A DNA stretch of 64,000 nt from Chlorocebus sabaeus. Lineage: Eukaryota; Chordata; Mammalia; Primates; Cercopithecidae. The notes beneath the pieces were generated by a model. It was not told the DNA's origin and did not search any database. It saw only the letters and a list, made by a program, of their open reading frames with translations. Every line of letters starts with the position of its first letter. Positions within the stretch are counted from its first letter, which is position 1. The position numbers were made by a program, and so were the translations under genes. This document shows, piece after piece, positions 46,750 to 57,045 of the stretch. The stretch is from the NCBI RefSeq assembly GCF_047675955.1, contig NC_132913.1, positions 72,411,236 to 72,475,235 on the forward strand, in the 5' to 3' direction.

Positions 46750-48604
46750 TGTATTTGAAAGTTTTCCAGTTTTTGGTAGGATGAAGTAAATACCCTTTTA
46801 TCTCTCACAGAATATAAGTATAAAACCTTGACAGAATATGTGGCACAGCTATTTGAGGACTCTGAAATGTAGACAGAAACAGACAGGTAAAGGTAGAACA
46901 CTGTAAATTAAGGTACTCCAGAACAGCAGTGTATCTGCCATTTTTGTATCGTTTAGTATCTCCTGGACCAAACTTAATTCACTGGGGAACTTTACAGTGA
47001 TCTGAGGGGCAAAACAAAACAAAACAAAACAATAACAAAATGTAAGGAAAAACTTAATAAAAGCTCAGAGAGAGAAGGAAAATAATATTTTGTCCTTTAT
47101 TTTTATTTTCTCTCATACTATAGGTTTCTAGGCAACCCTGCAGTGGTAGTAGTGGTGATAAAAGCAGCTGCAATGATGGCAGCCTGCAGGAGCCAAGAGT
47201 GTAAGAAATGGAAACTTCTCTGTCTATTTTCTCTGGAGCTATAGATTCAGACAGTGAGGCGAAAGTCCTATTGTCTTTCTCGTCTGCTCTCTCTCTCATT
47301 CATATCTATATCTATATGTCTATCTATATCTAATCTATACGAATATTTATATATTTATATTTACATATCTCCTTATTCCTTTTGGAATCAGAAATGGGTC
47401 AATTACAGAAGTGGTTGCATTCTGCCTGTAGGATTGAAAAAACAACAACAAGAGAACAATGAGGAAAACTGTAGAGAGGTGGCAGAGCTAGAAAAACCAA
47501 TCCCATTGATAAGTTTGTGAACTACTGGGCTCACCTTTGGCCTATGCATGTAAAAATCTAATTCTAATTAGCATGCAAAAGACATTAAAAACTGAGCTAA
47601 CAGATCTTTTCCCAAGTTCTTTACTAAGCTTTGCTGCATATATGGCACAGAATTGTATAGCAAAGTAATGGGTTTGAAAAATGAACTGACATTGGAACCA
47701 TAGACCAGAGAAAGAGGGTTAGATCTTGCAGCGTGAACCCACCCAGGTAAATTTCATAATAAAGCATGAATTTTACATTCTTCACAGGACTTTGACAAGA
47801 CCCAGTGTTTAATAATGTAAAATTCAAAATGTCAAGATATAATCCAAAATTACTCAATGTATGATGAATCGTAATATCAACTTGCTAGAAGAAAATGATC
47901 AAAAGATGATAGAAATGTAGGAATTATCTGACAAATACATTCAAATAAGCAAATAAAAACACTTTTGAAACAAATGTTATAATATAAAGTGTAAAAAGCA
48001 CATAACATATGAAGAGGAAAGAAAGGGTAAATTTAGAACTGAAAACCCCACTGAACAAACTCAGTGGAAGAATACAGATAAGATAGGAAAACGTGAGTGA
48101 ATGTGAAGATAGATCAGTAGTTTTACTCAATATGAATAGGAGCCATAAAGAGACAGAGAGAGAGAGAACAAACATTGAATAAATATAACAAACAGACCTT
48201 TAGGGACTTGTGGAAAAAGGTCAAGAATTTGGAATTCCATAAGAATAGGCCAAGAGTATGATGCTGAAACAATAATAAAATAAATAATAGATTGAAAGTC
48301 CTGCATTTGGTGAAAGACATAGATCTATTGATTTATGAGGCTGAATGAAACCCAAGCAGAATGAACACAAAGAAATATATGTTCAGATATATCATAAGCA
48401 AACTGCTGTAAACTTAAATGCATATCTTAAGAGGAGCCAGAGAAAAACAGTTCATTATCTATAGGGGAGCAATGATTTGAATGACCACAGACTCCTCATT
48501 GAAAATCCTGGAGGCCAGAATAAAGGGGCCCAGCATTTTCTGACTACTGAAAGAAAAGAGCTATCCATTCAGAGTGTTATTGAATAAAAATATACTCTAG
48601 GTCT
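46750..48604 (+). mobile_element. Old L1M 5'UTR and ORF1 remnant, plus strand
   Basis: The later part matches old L1 ORF1 in collinear pieces: 'gaacaataataaaata', 'ggtgaaagacatagatctat', 'gaaacccaagcagaatgaac', 'ggagccagagaaaaacagtt', 'tcctggaggccagaataaag' and 'tactgaaagaaaagagctat'. The earlier part (46,750-47,560) resembles an L1M 5'UTR (tggcacagctatttgaggac) but with less support. It contains (CAAAA)n at 47,008-47,036 and a degenerate TATCTA tract at about 47,279-47,370. Frames are broken. The element resumes at 49,267 and 55,126. Confidence 0.55.
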
Positions 48605-49266
48605 ATAATTTTTAATGTTTTAATGTTTTAATTGCAAATTGACAAATAGTTTTATATACAAATAGATGGTACAACGTGATGTTATGATTTATGAATACAA
48701 ATTGGAATAATTAAATCTAGATAATTGACATATCCATCAGTTACAATTATTTATATTCATGATTTTACGTCTATGTGTTATGTTTTTAAAAAATATATAC
48801 TATTTCAGAGAATGAAACATAAGAGGGCACCATATTTTGGCCTCTTGCGTTAACAGTAAAGGCATTAAAGAAGGGCAGAAAATTGCATATTTGAATGAGG
48901 ATGCAGTTTAACCTAAGTATGATAGGCATATTACTAGGCACTTTTCTTTTTTTTAAAATTATAGAATATATGAGAATGTCAAAAAATATCCTAAGTCAAC
49001 ATAATTATTTAAATAATATTGGAAAATATTTGTATATATTTAAAGGGCAAAATTTTTGTTTTTTTATTGTATATTGCAGAAACTGGCAACAATAATCAAT
49101 TTAAAATAATTTTGGATTTCTGTATTCTATATTCACCAGAAGCTATACCAATTAAATGTTTATGTTACTCTCAATTATAAATTCAGTCTTTAATGTGTCT
49201 GTCAAAATAAACTGCTATAGAGATTTGTTAAAAATTACAAATATATATATATATATATATACACAC
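48605..49266. mobile_element. Insertion inside the L1M, flanked by a 10-bp direct repeat
   Basis: actctaggtc occurs at about 48,594-48,603 and 49,266-49,275. If the intervening ~660 bp is removed, the L1M ORF1 text becomes collinear again ('aaaatatactctaggtcaat...ataaagacattttcat'). The left 140 bp of the insert resembles an antisense L1MB 3' end ('ttaattgcaaattgacaaat', 'gaataattaaatctagataa'). The rest is unassigned and ends in (TA)n(CA)n (about 49,242-49,266), preceded by aataaa near 49,207. Identity of the right part is unknown. Confidence 0.5.
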
Positions 49267-49486
49267 ACTCTAGGTCAATGATTCAATAAAGACATTTTCA
49301 TATGAAAGAAAACTAAAACAATTTTTAGGTTGCAAAATGCTCTAAAATAATCGTCCAAGAAAATTCTTTAGATAGAAGAAAAATTATACTGAAAGGAAAC
49401 TTGCAAAATGCAGAATAAATTAGGAGAAGATAAAGTGTAAATATATGGTAAATACAATAGATATTTCCTCTCCTTTTGAGTTCTTT
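49267..49486 (+). mobile_element. Old L1M, continued (ORF1 end / inter-ORF)
   Basis: 'caataaagacattttcatat', 'agaaaactaaaacaattttt', 'ggtaaatacaatagatattt' and 'cctctccttttgagttcttt' follow the L1M ORF1 end and spacer. It is interrupted at 49,487 by L1PA copy 2. Confidence 0.65.
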
Positions 49487-49499
49487 AAAATATGCTTGC
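49487..49499. repeat. Target-site duplication, left copy (L1PA copy 2)
   Basis: aaaatatgcttgc, identical to 55,113-55,125. Confidence 0.9.
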
Positions 49500-49933
49500 G
49501 AAACTACTCTGTCTGACAGCTTTGAAGAGAGCAGTGGATCTCCCAACATGGAGGCTGAGATAACTGAGAAGGGACAGACTGCCTGCTCAAGTGGGTCCCA
49601 GACCCCTGAGTAGCCTAACTGGGAGACATCCCCCACTAGGGGCAGTCTGACACCCCACACCTCACAGGGTGGAGTACACCCCTGAGAGGAAGCTTCCAAA
49701 GCAAGAATCAGACAGGTACACTCGCTGTTCAGCAATATTCTATCGTCTGCAGCCTCTGCTGCTGATACCCAGGCAAACAGGGTCTGGAGTGGACCTCAAG
49801 CAATCTCCAACAGACCTACAGCTGAGGGTCCTGACTGTTAGAAGGAAAACTATCAAATAGGAAGGACACCTACACCAAAACCCCATCAGTACGTCACCAT
49901 CATCAAAGACCAGAGGCAGATAAAACCACAAAG

Positions 49934-50950
49934 ATGGGGAAAAAGCAGGGCAGAAAAGCTGGAAATTCAAAAAATAAGAGCGCATCTCCCCCGGCAAAGG
50001 AGCACAGCTCATCGCCAGCAACGGATCAAAGCTGGATGGAGAATGACTTTGACGAGATGAGAGAAAAAGGCTTCAGTCCATCAAACTTCTCAAAGCTAAA
50101 GGAGGAATTATGTACCCAGCGCAAAGAAACTAAAAATCTTGAAAAAAAAAGTGGAAGAATTATAGTTAGAGTAATTAATGCAGAGAAGATCATAAACGAA
50201 ATGAAAGAGATGAAAACTATGACACAAGAAATACGTGGCAAATGCACAAGCTTCAGTAACCGACTTGATCAACTGGAAGAAAGAGTATCAGCGATGGAGG
50301 ATCAAATGAATGAAATGAAGCGAGAAGAGAAACCAAAAGTAAAAAGAAGAAAAAGAAATGAACAAAGCCTGCAAGAAGTATGGGATTATGTAAAAAGACC
50401 AAATCTACGTCTGATTGGGGTGCCTGAAAGTGAGGGGGAAAATGGAACCAAGTTGGAAAACACTCTTCAGGATATCATCCAGGAGAACTTCCCCAACCTA
50501 GTAGGGCAGGCCAACATTCAAATCCAGGAAATACAGAGAACGCCACAAAGATACTCCTGGAGAAGAGCAACTCCAAGACACATAATTGCCAGATTCACCA
50601 AAGTTGAAATGAAGGAAAAAATCTTAAGGGCAGCCAGAGAGAAAGGTCGGGTTACCAACAAAGGGTAGCCCATCAGACTAACAACAGATCTCTCGGCAGA
50701 AACTGTACAAGCCAGAAGAGAGTGGGGGCCAATATTCAACATTCTTAAAGAAAAGAATTTTAAACCCAGAATTTCCTATCCAGCTAAACTAAGTTTCATA
50801 AGTGAAGGAGAAATAAAATCCTTTACAGATAAGCAAATGCTTAGAGATTTTGTCACCACTAGGCCTGCCTTACAAGAGACCCTAAAGGAAGCACTAAACA
50901 TGGAAAGGAACAACCGGTACCAGCCATTGCAAAAACATGCCAAAATGTAA
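49934..50950 (+). pseudogene. L1 ORF1, nonsense-truncated (copy 2)
   Basis: Full-length ORF1 sequence of 338 codons plus stop, but codon 245 is TAG (50,666-50,668, after RVTNKG) where copy 1 has AAG, leaving 244 residues. A compensated pair of indels changes codons about 72-78 (KSGRIIV in place of KVEELMA). The N-terminus, coiled coil and RRM-like domain remain. The C-terminal domain required for RNA binding is cut, although its codons are still present downstream in frame to 50,950. Confidence 0.93.
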
Positions 50951-51013
50951 AGACCATCGAGGCTAGGAAGAAACTGCATCAAATAACGGTCAAAATAACC
51001 AGTTAATATCATA

Positions 51014-54000
51014 ATGGCAGGATCAAGTTCACACATAACAATATTAACCTTAAATGTGAATGCACTAAATGCTCCAATTGAAAGACACAGACTGGCAAAC
51101 TGGATAAAGAGTCAAGACCCATCAGTATGCTGTATTCAGGAGAGCCATCTCACATGCAGAGACATACATAGGCTCAAAATAAAGGGATGGAGGAAGATTT
51201 GCCAAGCAAATGGAGAACAAAAAAAAAGCAGGGGTTGCAATACTAGTCTCTGATAAAATAGACTTTAAACCATCAAAGATCAAAAGAGACAAAGAAGGCC
51301 ATTACATAATGGTAAAGGGAGCAATTCAACAGGAAGAGGTAACTATCCTTAATATATATGCACCCAATACAGGAGCACCCAGAATCATAAAGCAAGTCCT
51401 TAGAGACTTACAAAGAGACTTAGACTCCCATACAATAATAATGGGAGACTTCAACACTCCACGGTCAACATTAGATAGATCAACGAGACAGAAAGTTAAC
51501 AAGGATATCCAGGAATTGAACTCATCTCTGCAGCAAGCAGACCTAATAGACATCTATAGAACTCTCCAACCCAAAACAACAGAATATACATTCTTCTCAG
51601 CACCACATCGCACTTATTCCAAAACTGACTACATAATTGGAAGTAAAGCACTCCTCAGCAAATGTACAAGAACAGAAATTATAACAAACTGTCTCTCAGA
51701 CCACAGTGCAATCAAACTAGAACTCAGGACTAAGAAACTCAATCAAAACCGCTCAACTACATGGAAACTGAACAACCTGCTCCTGAATGACTACTGGGTA
51801 CATAACGAAATGAAGGCAGAAATAAAGATGTTCTTTGAAACCAATGAGAACAAAGATACAACATACCAGAATCTCTGGGACACATTTAAAGCAGTGTGTA
51901 GAGGGAAATTTATAGCACTAAATGCCCACAAGAGAAAGCAGGAAAGATCTAAAATTGACACTCTAACATCACAATTAAAAGAACTAGAGAAGCAAGAGCA
52001 AACACATTTGAAAGCTAGCAGAAGGCAAGAAATAACTAAGATCAGAGCAGAACTGAAGGAGATAGAGACACAAAAAACCCTCCAAAAAATCAATGAATCC
52101 AGGATTTGGTTTTTTGAAAAGATCAACAAAATTGACAGACCACTAGCAAGACTAATAAAGAAGAAAAGAGAGAAGAATCAAATAGACGCAATAAAAAATG
52201 ATAAAGGGGATATCACCACCAACACCACAGAAATACAAACTACCATCAGAGAATACTATAAACACCTCCATGCAAATAAACTAGAAAATCTAGAAGAAAT
52301 GGATAATTTCCTGGATGCTTACACCCTTCCAAGACTAAACCAGAAAGAATTTGAATCCCTGAATAGACCAATAGCAGGCTCTGAAATTGAGGCAATAATT
52401 AATAGCCTACCAACCAAAAAAAGTCCAGGACCAGATGGATTCACAGCTGAATTCTACCAGAGGTACAAGGAGGAGCTGGTACCATTCCTTCTGAAACCAT
52501 TCCAATCAATAGAAAAAGAGGGAATCCTCCCTAACTCATTTTATGAGGCCAACATCATCCTGATACCAAAGCCTGGCAGAGACACAACAAAAAAAGAGAA
52601 TTTTAGACCAATATCCCTGATGAACATCGATGCAAAAATCCTCAATAAAATACTGGCAAACTGGATTCAGCAGCACATCAAAAGGCTTATCCACCATGAT
52701 CAAGTGGGCTTCATCCCTGGGATGCAAGGCTGGTTCAAGATTCGCAAATCAATAAACATAATCCAGCATATAAATAGAACCAAAGACAAAAACCACATGA
52801 TTATCTCAATAGATGCTGAGAAGGCTTTTGACAAAATTCAACAGCCCCTCATGCTAAAAATGCTCAACAAATTCGGTATTGATGGAACGTACCTCAAAAT
52901 AATAAGAGCTATTTATGACAAACCCACAGCCAGTATCATACTGAATGGGCAAAAACTGGAAAAATTCCCTTTGAAAACTGGCACAAGACAGGGATGCCCT
53001 CTCTCACCACTCCTATTCAATATAGTGTTGGAAGTTCTGGCTAGGGCAATCAGGCAAGAGAAAGAAATCAAGGGTATTCAGTTAGGAAAAGAAGAAGTCA
53101 AATTGTCCCTGTTTGCAGATGACATGATTGTATATTTAGAAAACCCCATTGTCTCAGCCCAAAATCTCCTTAAGCTGATAAGCAACTTCAGCAAAGTCTC
53201 AGGAAACAAAATTAATGTGCAAAAATCACAAGCATTCTTATACACCAGTAACAGACAAACAGAGAGCCAAATCAGGAATGAACTTCCATTCACAATTGCT
53301 TCAAAGAGAATAAAATACCTAGGAATCCAACTTACAAGGGATGTAAAGGACCTCTTCAAGGAGAACTACAAATCACTGCTCAGTGAAATAAAAGAGGACA
53401 CAAACAAATGAAAGAACATATTATGCTCATGGATAGGAAGAATCAATATCGTGAAAATGGCCATACTGCCTAAGGTTATTTATAGATTCAATGCCATCCT
53501 CATCAAGTTACCAATGAGTTTCTTCACAGAATTGGAAAAAATTCCTTTAAAGTTCATATGGAATCAAAAAAGAGCCCGCATCTCCAAGACAATCCTAAGT
53601 CAAAAGAACAAAGCTGGAGGCATCACGCTACCTGACTTCAAACTATACTACAAGGCTACAGTAACCAAAACAGCATGGTACTGGTACCAAAACAGAGACA
53701 TAGACCAATGGAACAGAACAGAGTCCTCAGAAATAATACCGCACATCTACAGCCATCTGATCTTTGACAAACCTGAGAGAAACAAGAAATGGGGAAAGGA
53801 TTCCCTTTTTAATAAGTGGTGCTAGGATAATTGGCTAACCATAAGTAGAAAGCTGAAACTGGATCCTTTCCTTACTCCTTATATGAAAATTAATTCAAGA
53901 TGGATTAGAGACATAAATGTTAGACCTAATACCATAAAAACCCTAGAGGAAAACCTAGGTAGTACCATTCAGGACATAGGCGTGGGCAAAGACTTCATGA

Positions 54001-54842
54001 CTAAAACACCAAAAGCAACGGCAGCAAAAGCCAAAATTGACAAATGGGATCTCATTAAACTAAAGATCTTCTGCACAGCAAAAGAAACTACCATCAGAGT
54101 GAACAGGCAACCTACAGAATGGGAGAAAATTTTTGCAATCTACTCATCTGACAAAGGGCTAATATCCAGAACCTACAAAGAACTAAAACAAATTTACAAG
54201 AAAAAAACAAACAATCCCATCCAAAAGTGGGCAAAGGATATGAACAGACATTTCTCAAAAGAAGACATTCATACAGCCAACAGACACATGAAAAAATGCT
54301 CATCATCACTGGCCATCAGAGAAATGCAAATCAAAACCACAATGAGATACCATCTCACACCAGTTAGAATGGCGATCATTCAAAAGTCAGGAAACAACAG
54401 GTGCTGGAGAGGATGTGGAGAAATAGGAACACTTTTACACTGTTGGTGGGATTGTAAACTAGTTCAACCATTATGGAAAACAGTATGGCGATTCCTCAAG
54501 GATCTAGAACTAGATGTACCATATGACCCAGCCATCCTATTACTGGGTATATACGCAAAGGGTTATAAATCATGCTGCTATAAAGACACATGCACACGTA
54601 TGTTTATTGTGGCACTATTCACAATAGCAAAGACTTGGAATCAACCCAAATGTCCATCAGTGACAGACTGGATTAAGAAAATGTGGCACATATACACCAT
54701 GGAATACTATGCAGCCATAAAAAAGGATGAATTTGTGTCCTTTGTAGGGACATGGATGCAGCTGGAAACCAGCATCCTTAGCAAACTATCACAAGAACAG
54801 AAACCCAAACACTGCACGTTCTCACTCATAGGTGGGAACTGA
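51014..54842 (+). pseudogene. L1 ORF2, three lesions (copy 2)
   Basis: Spans 3,829 nt, exactly one base more than the canonical 1,275 codons plus stop. The extra base lies in an A run (nine A at 51,219-51,227, eight expected), which ends the ATG frame at 51,253. After that one frame continues to 54,842, broken only by TGA at 53,409-53,411 (a Trp codon) and TAG at 53,823-53,825 (the Trp after NKWC). Endonuclease landmarks (CCIQESH, IMGDFNTP, LSDHSAIK), RT landmarks (ISIDAEKAFD; LFADDMIVY with FADD at 53,112-53,123) and the cysteine segment (CWRGC to WWDC, 54,402-54,455) are all recognisable. The longest open piece is 733 codons (51,210-53,411). It is not a functional gene as it stands. Confidence 0.94.
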
Positions 54843-55112
54843 ACAGTGAGATCACTTGGACTCGGGAAGGAGAACATCACACACCGGGGCCTGTCATGGG
54901 GAGGGGGGAGCGGGGAGGGATTGCATTGGGAGTTATACCTGATGTAAATGACGAGTTGATGGGTGCTGATGAGTTGATGGATGCAGCACAGCAACATGGC
55001 ACAAGTATACATATGTAACAAACCTGCACGTTATGCACATGTACCCTAGAACTTAAAGTATAATAATAATAAATAAATAAATAAATAAATTAGAAATATG
55101 CTGTCATAAAAA

Positions 55113-55125
55113 AAAATATGCTTGC
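55113..55125. repeat. Target-site duplication, right copy (L1PA copy 2)
   Basis: Second copy, preceded by an uninterrupted A run. Confidence 0.9.
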
Positions 55126-55690
55126 AAGTTGAATACAAAAAATATATAGCACTGCCTAATGGGGGTTTCAATATGTACATATGCAAAATATAAGATAACC
55201 AGGGCATAAAAAGAGGAAATTAAAGTGGACTGAGTATGGTGGAAATACGTCTACATTTCAATGGAAGGGATAAAATTTTTAAATAAGCTGTGCAAAACTA
55301 TGAATGTATTTTACAATTTCTAAAGAAAAAGATCTTCAGTAGGTGAACAGATGGAATGGGAAGACATCCATATCATGAACTACTAGTCATCAATACAGGC
55401 AATAACTTGGATAGATATCAAAGGTATTCTGCTGAATGAAAGAAGACATTCTCCGAAGATTACATGCTATGTGATTCGATATCAGTGATGTTCTTGGAAA
55501 AAAATTATAATGAGGAGAACAGGTTAGTGGTTACTAGACATCACAGGAGGATGTGACTACATAAGAATAGCATAAGGGAGTTTTTTTTGAGTGATGGAAA
55601 TGTTTTTTATCAATATTATATTGATATGTGTTAAAATTCATAGAAATATATACCAAAAGTTCATCTTATTTAAAAAATAAGTCAAAAAAT
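55126..55690 (+). mobile_element. Old L1M, continued to its 3' end
   Basis: The right side of the L1PA insertion resumes L1M inter-ORF-like text ('aatgggggtttcaatatgta'), then jumps to an L1M 3' end: 'caataacttggatagatatc', 'ctgctgaatgaaagaagaca', 'gattacatgctatgtgattc', 'gagaacaggttagtggttac' and 'gggagttttttttgagtgat'. ORF2 is mostly deleted. Confidence 0.6.
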
Positions 55691-55699
55691 AAAACAATT

Positions 55700-56389
55700 T
55701 GTTTTAATTTAAACTTTTATTTTAGAGTCAGGGGGACATATGCAGGTTTATCAAATGGGTATATTGTGTGAGACTGAGGTTTGGGGTATGAATGATCCCA
55801 CCATCCAGGTAAGTTAGCATAATACTCAATAGGTAGCTTGTCAACCCTCACACCACTCTCCACCTCCCTGCTGTAGTAGTCCCTAGTGTCTATTGTTCCC
55901 ATCTTTATATCCATGTGTATGCAATGTTTAGCTCCAACTTATAAATGAGAACATGTAGTATTTGGTTTTCTATTTCATGTTAATTGGCTTAGGATAATGG
56001 CCTCCAGCCCCATCCATGTTGTTGCAAAGGACATGATTTTATTCTTGTTTATGCCTGCTTAATATTGCATGATGTATATGTAGCACATTTGCTTTATCCA
56101 GTCCACCATGGATGGGATTATCGATTGATTGTATGTCTTTGCTGTTGTGACTAGTGCTGCAATGAATGTAGGAGTACATGGGTCTTTTTGGTAGAACGAT
56201 TTATTTTCCTTCGGGCATATACCCAGTAGTGGGATTGCTGAGTCAAATGGTAGCTCTGTGTTAAGTTCCTTGAGAAATCTCTAAACTGTTTTCCACAGTG
56301 GCTGAACTAATTTCCATTGCCACCAACAGTGCATAAGTGTTCCCTTTTCTCTGCAACCTAGCAGACTCTGTTATTTTTTGACTTTTTAA
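55700..56389 (-). mobile_element. L1 (L1MA/PB-like) 3' end, minus strand, left part
   Basis: Antisense 3'UTR and ORF2 end: 'aacttttattttagagtcag', 'catatgcaggtttatcaaat', 'tgttcccatctttatatcca', 'gagaacatgtagtatttggt', 'ccagccccatccatgttgtt', 'tacccagtagtgggattgct' and 'ccaccaacagtgcataagtg'. Continues after the Alu at 56,698. Confidence 0.85.
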
Positions 56390-56532
56390 TAATATCTCTC
56401 TCCGTCACCTTGGCTGGTGTGCAGTGGCAGCATTTCAGCTCACTGCAACCTCTGCTTCCTGGGTTCAAAAGATTCTCATGCCTCAGCATCCCAAGTAGCT
56501 GAGATTACAGGTGTGCACTGCCACGTCCAGCT

Positions 56533-56571
<39 letters not shown>

Positions 56572-56697
56572 TATTTTTAGTAGATACCAGGTTTCGCCAT
56601 ATAGGCTAGGCTGATCTTGACCGCCTTGTCTCAAGTGATCCACCAGCCTCAGCCTCCCAAATTGCTGGGATTGCAGGCATGAGCCACTGCACTCCAA
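56390..56697 (-). mobile_element. Alu, minus strand, with expanded internal T tract
   Basis: Antisense Alu inserted in the L1: starts near atctctctccgtcaccttgg without the usual poly(T) head, continues through 'cactgcaacctctgcttcct' and 'gagccactgcactccaagta'. The central A-rich linker has grown to 36 uninterrupted T (56,535-56,570). AluS/J-like. Confidence 0.87.
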
Positions 56698-57045
56698 GTA
56701 TCCTGCAGTTTTGTTTTGCATTTGTCTGATGATTAGTGATGTTGAGCATTTTTTCTTTTTTTTTTTTTTTTTTTGGCTACTTGTATGGCTTCTTCTGTCT
56801 GTCCTCATCTTTTGCCCAATTTTTAATGGGATTATTTGTGTTTTGCCTCTTAAGTTCCTTATAGATTCTGGATATTAGACCTTTGTCAGATGCATAGTTT
56901 GTGAACATCTCTCATCCATAGCTTGTCTGTTTATTCTGTTGGTAGTTACTTTTGCTGTGCAGAAGCTCTTTAGTTTAATTAGGTCCCACTTGTCAAATTT
57001 TGTTTTTGTTGCAATTTCTTTTGAGGACTTAGATTTTTCACATTA
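56698..57045 (-). mobile_element. Same L1, right part, minus strand
   Basis: Resumes with 'tttgcatttgtctgatgatt' and runs through 'gattctggatattagacctt', 'ttactttgctgtgcagaag'-type text and 'ttaattaggtcccacttgtc'. A T-rich tract sits at about 56,748-56,775. Confidence 0.82.

Larger units (their letters stand above)
49500..55112 (+). mobile_element. L1PA (copy 2), plus strand, 5'UTR-truncated
   Basis: About 5.6 kb: partial 5'UTR (49,500-49,933), ORF1 (49,934-50,950), 63-bp spacer, ORF2 (51,014-54,842), 3'UTR and A-rich tail. It begins inside the 5'UTR at the aaactactctgtctgacagc zone, so roughly the first 590 bp are missing. A 13-bp target duplication aaaatatgcttgc lies at 49,487-49,499 and 55,113-55,125. 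The cut site, antisense tttt/aa, is the canonical L1 endonuclease target. It is the same subfamily type as copy 1. The 3'UTR holds a G-rich tract (54,898-54,920) and an 18-20 bp tandem duplication (about 54,950-54,986). A second poly(A) follows a short non-L1 stretch (55,091-55,107). Confidence 0.95.
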
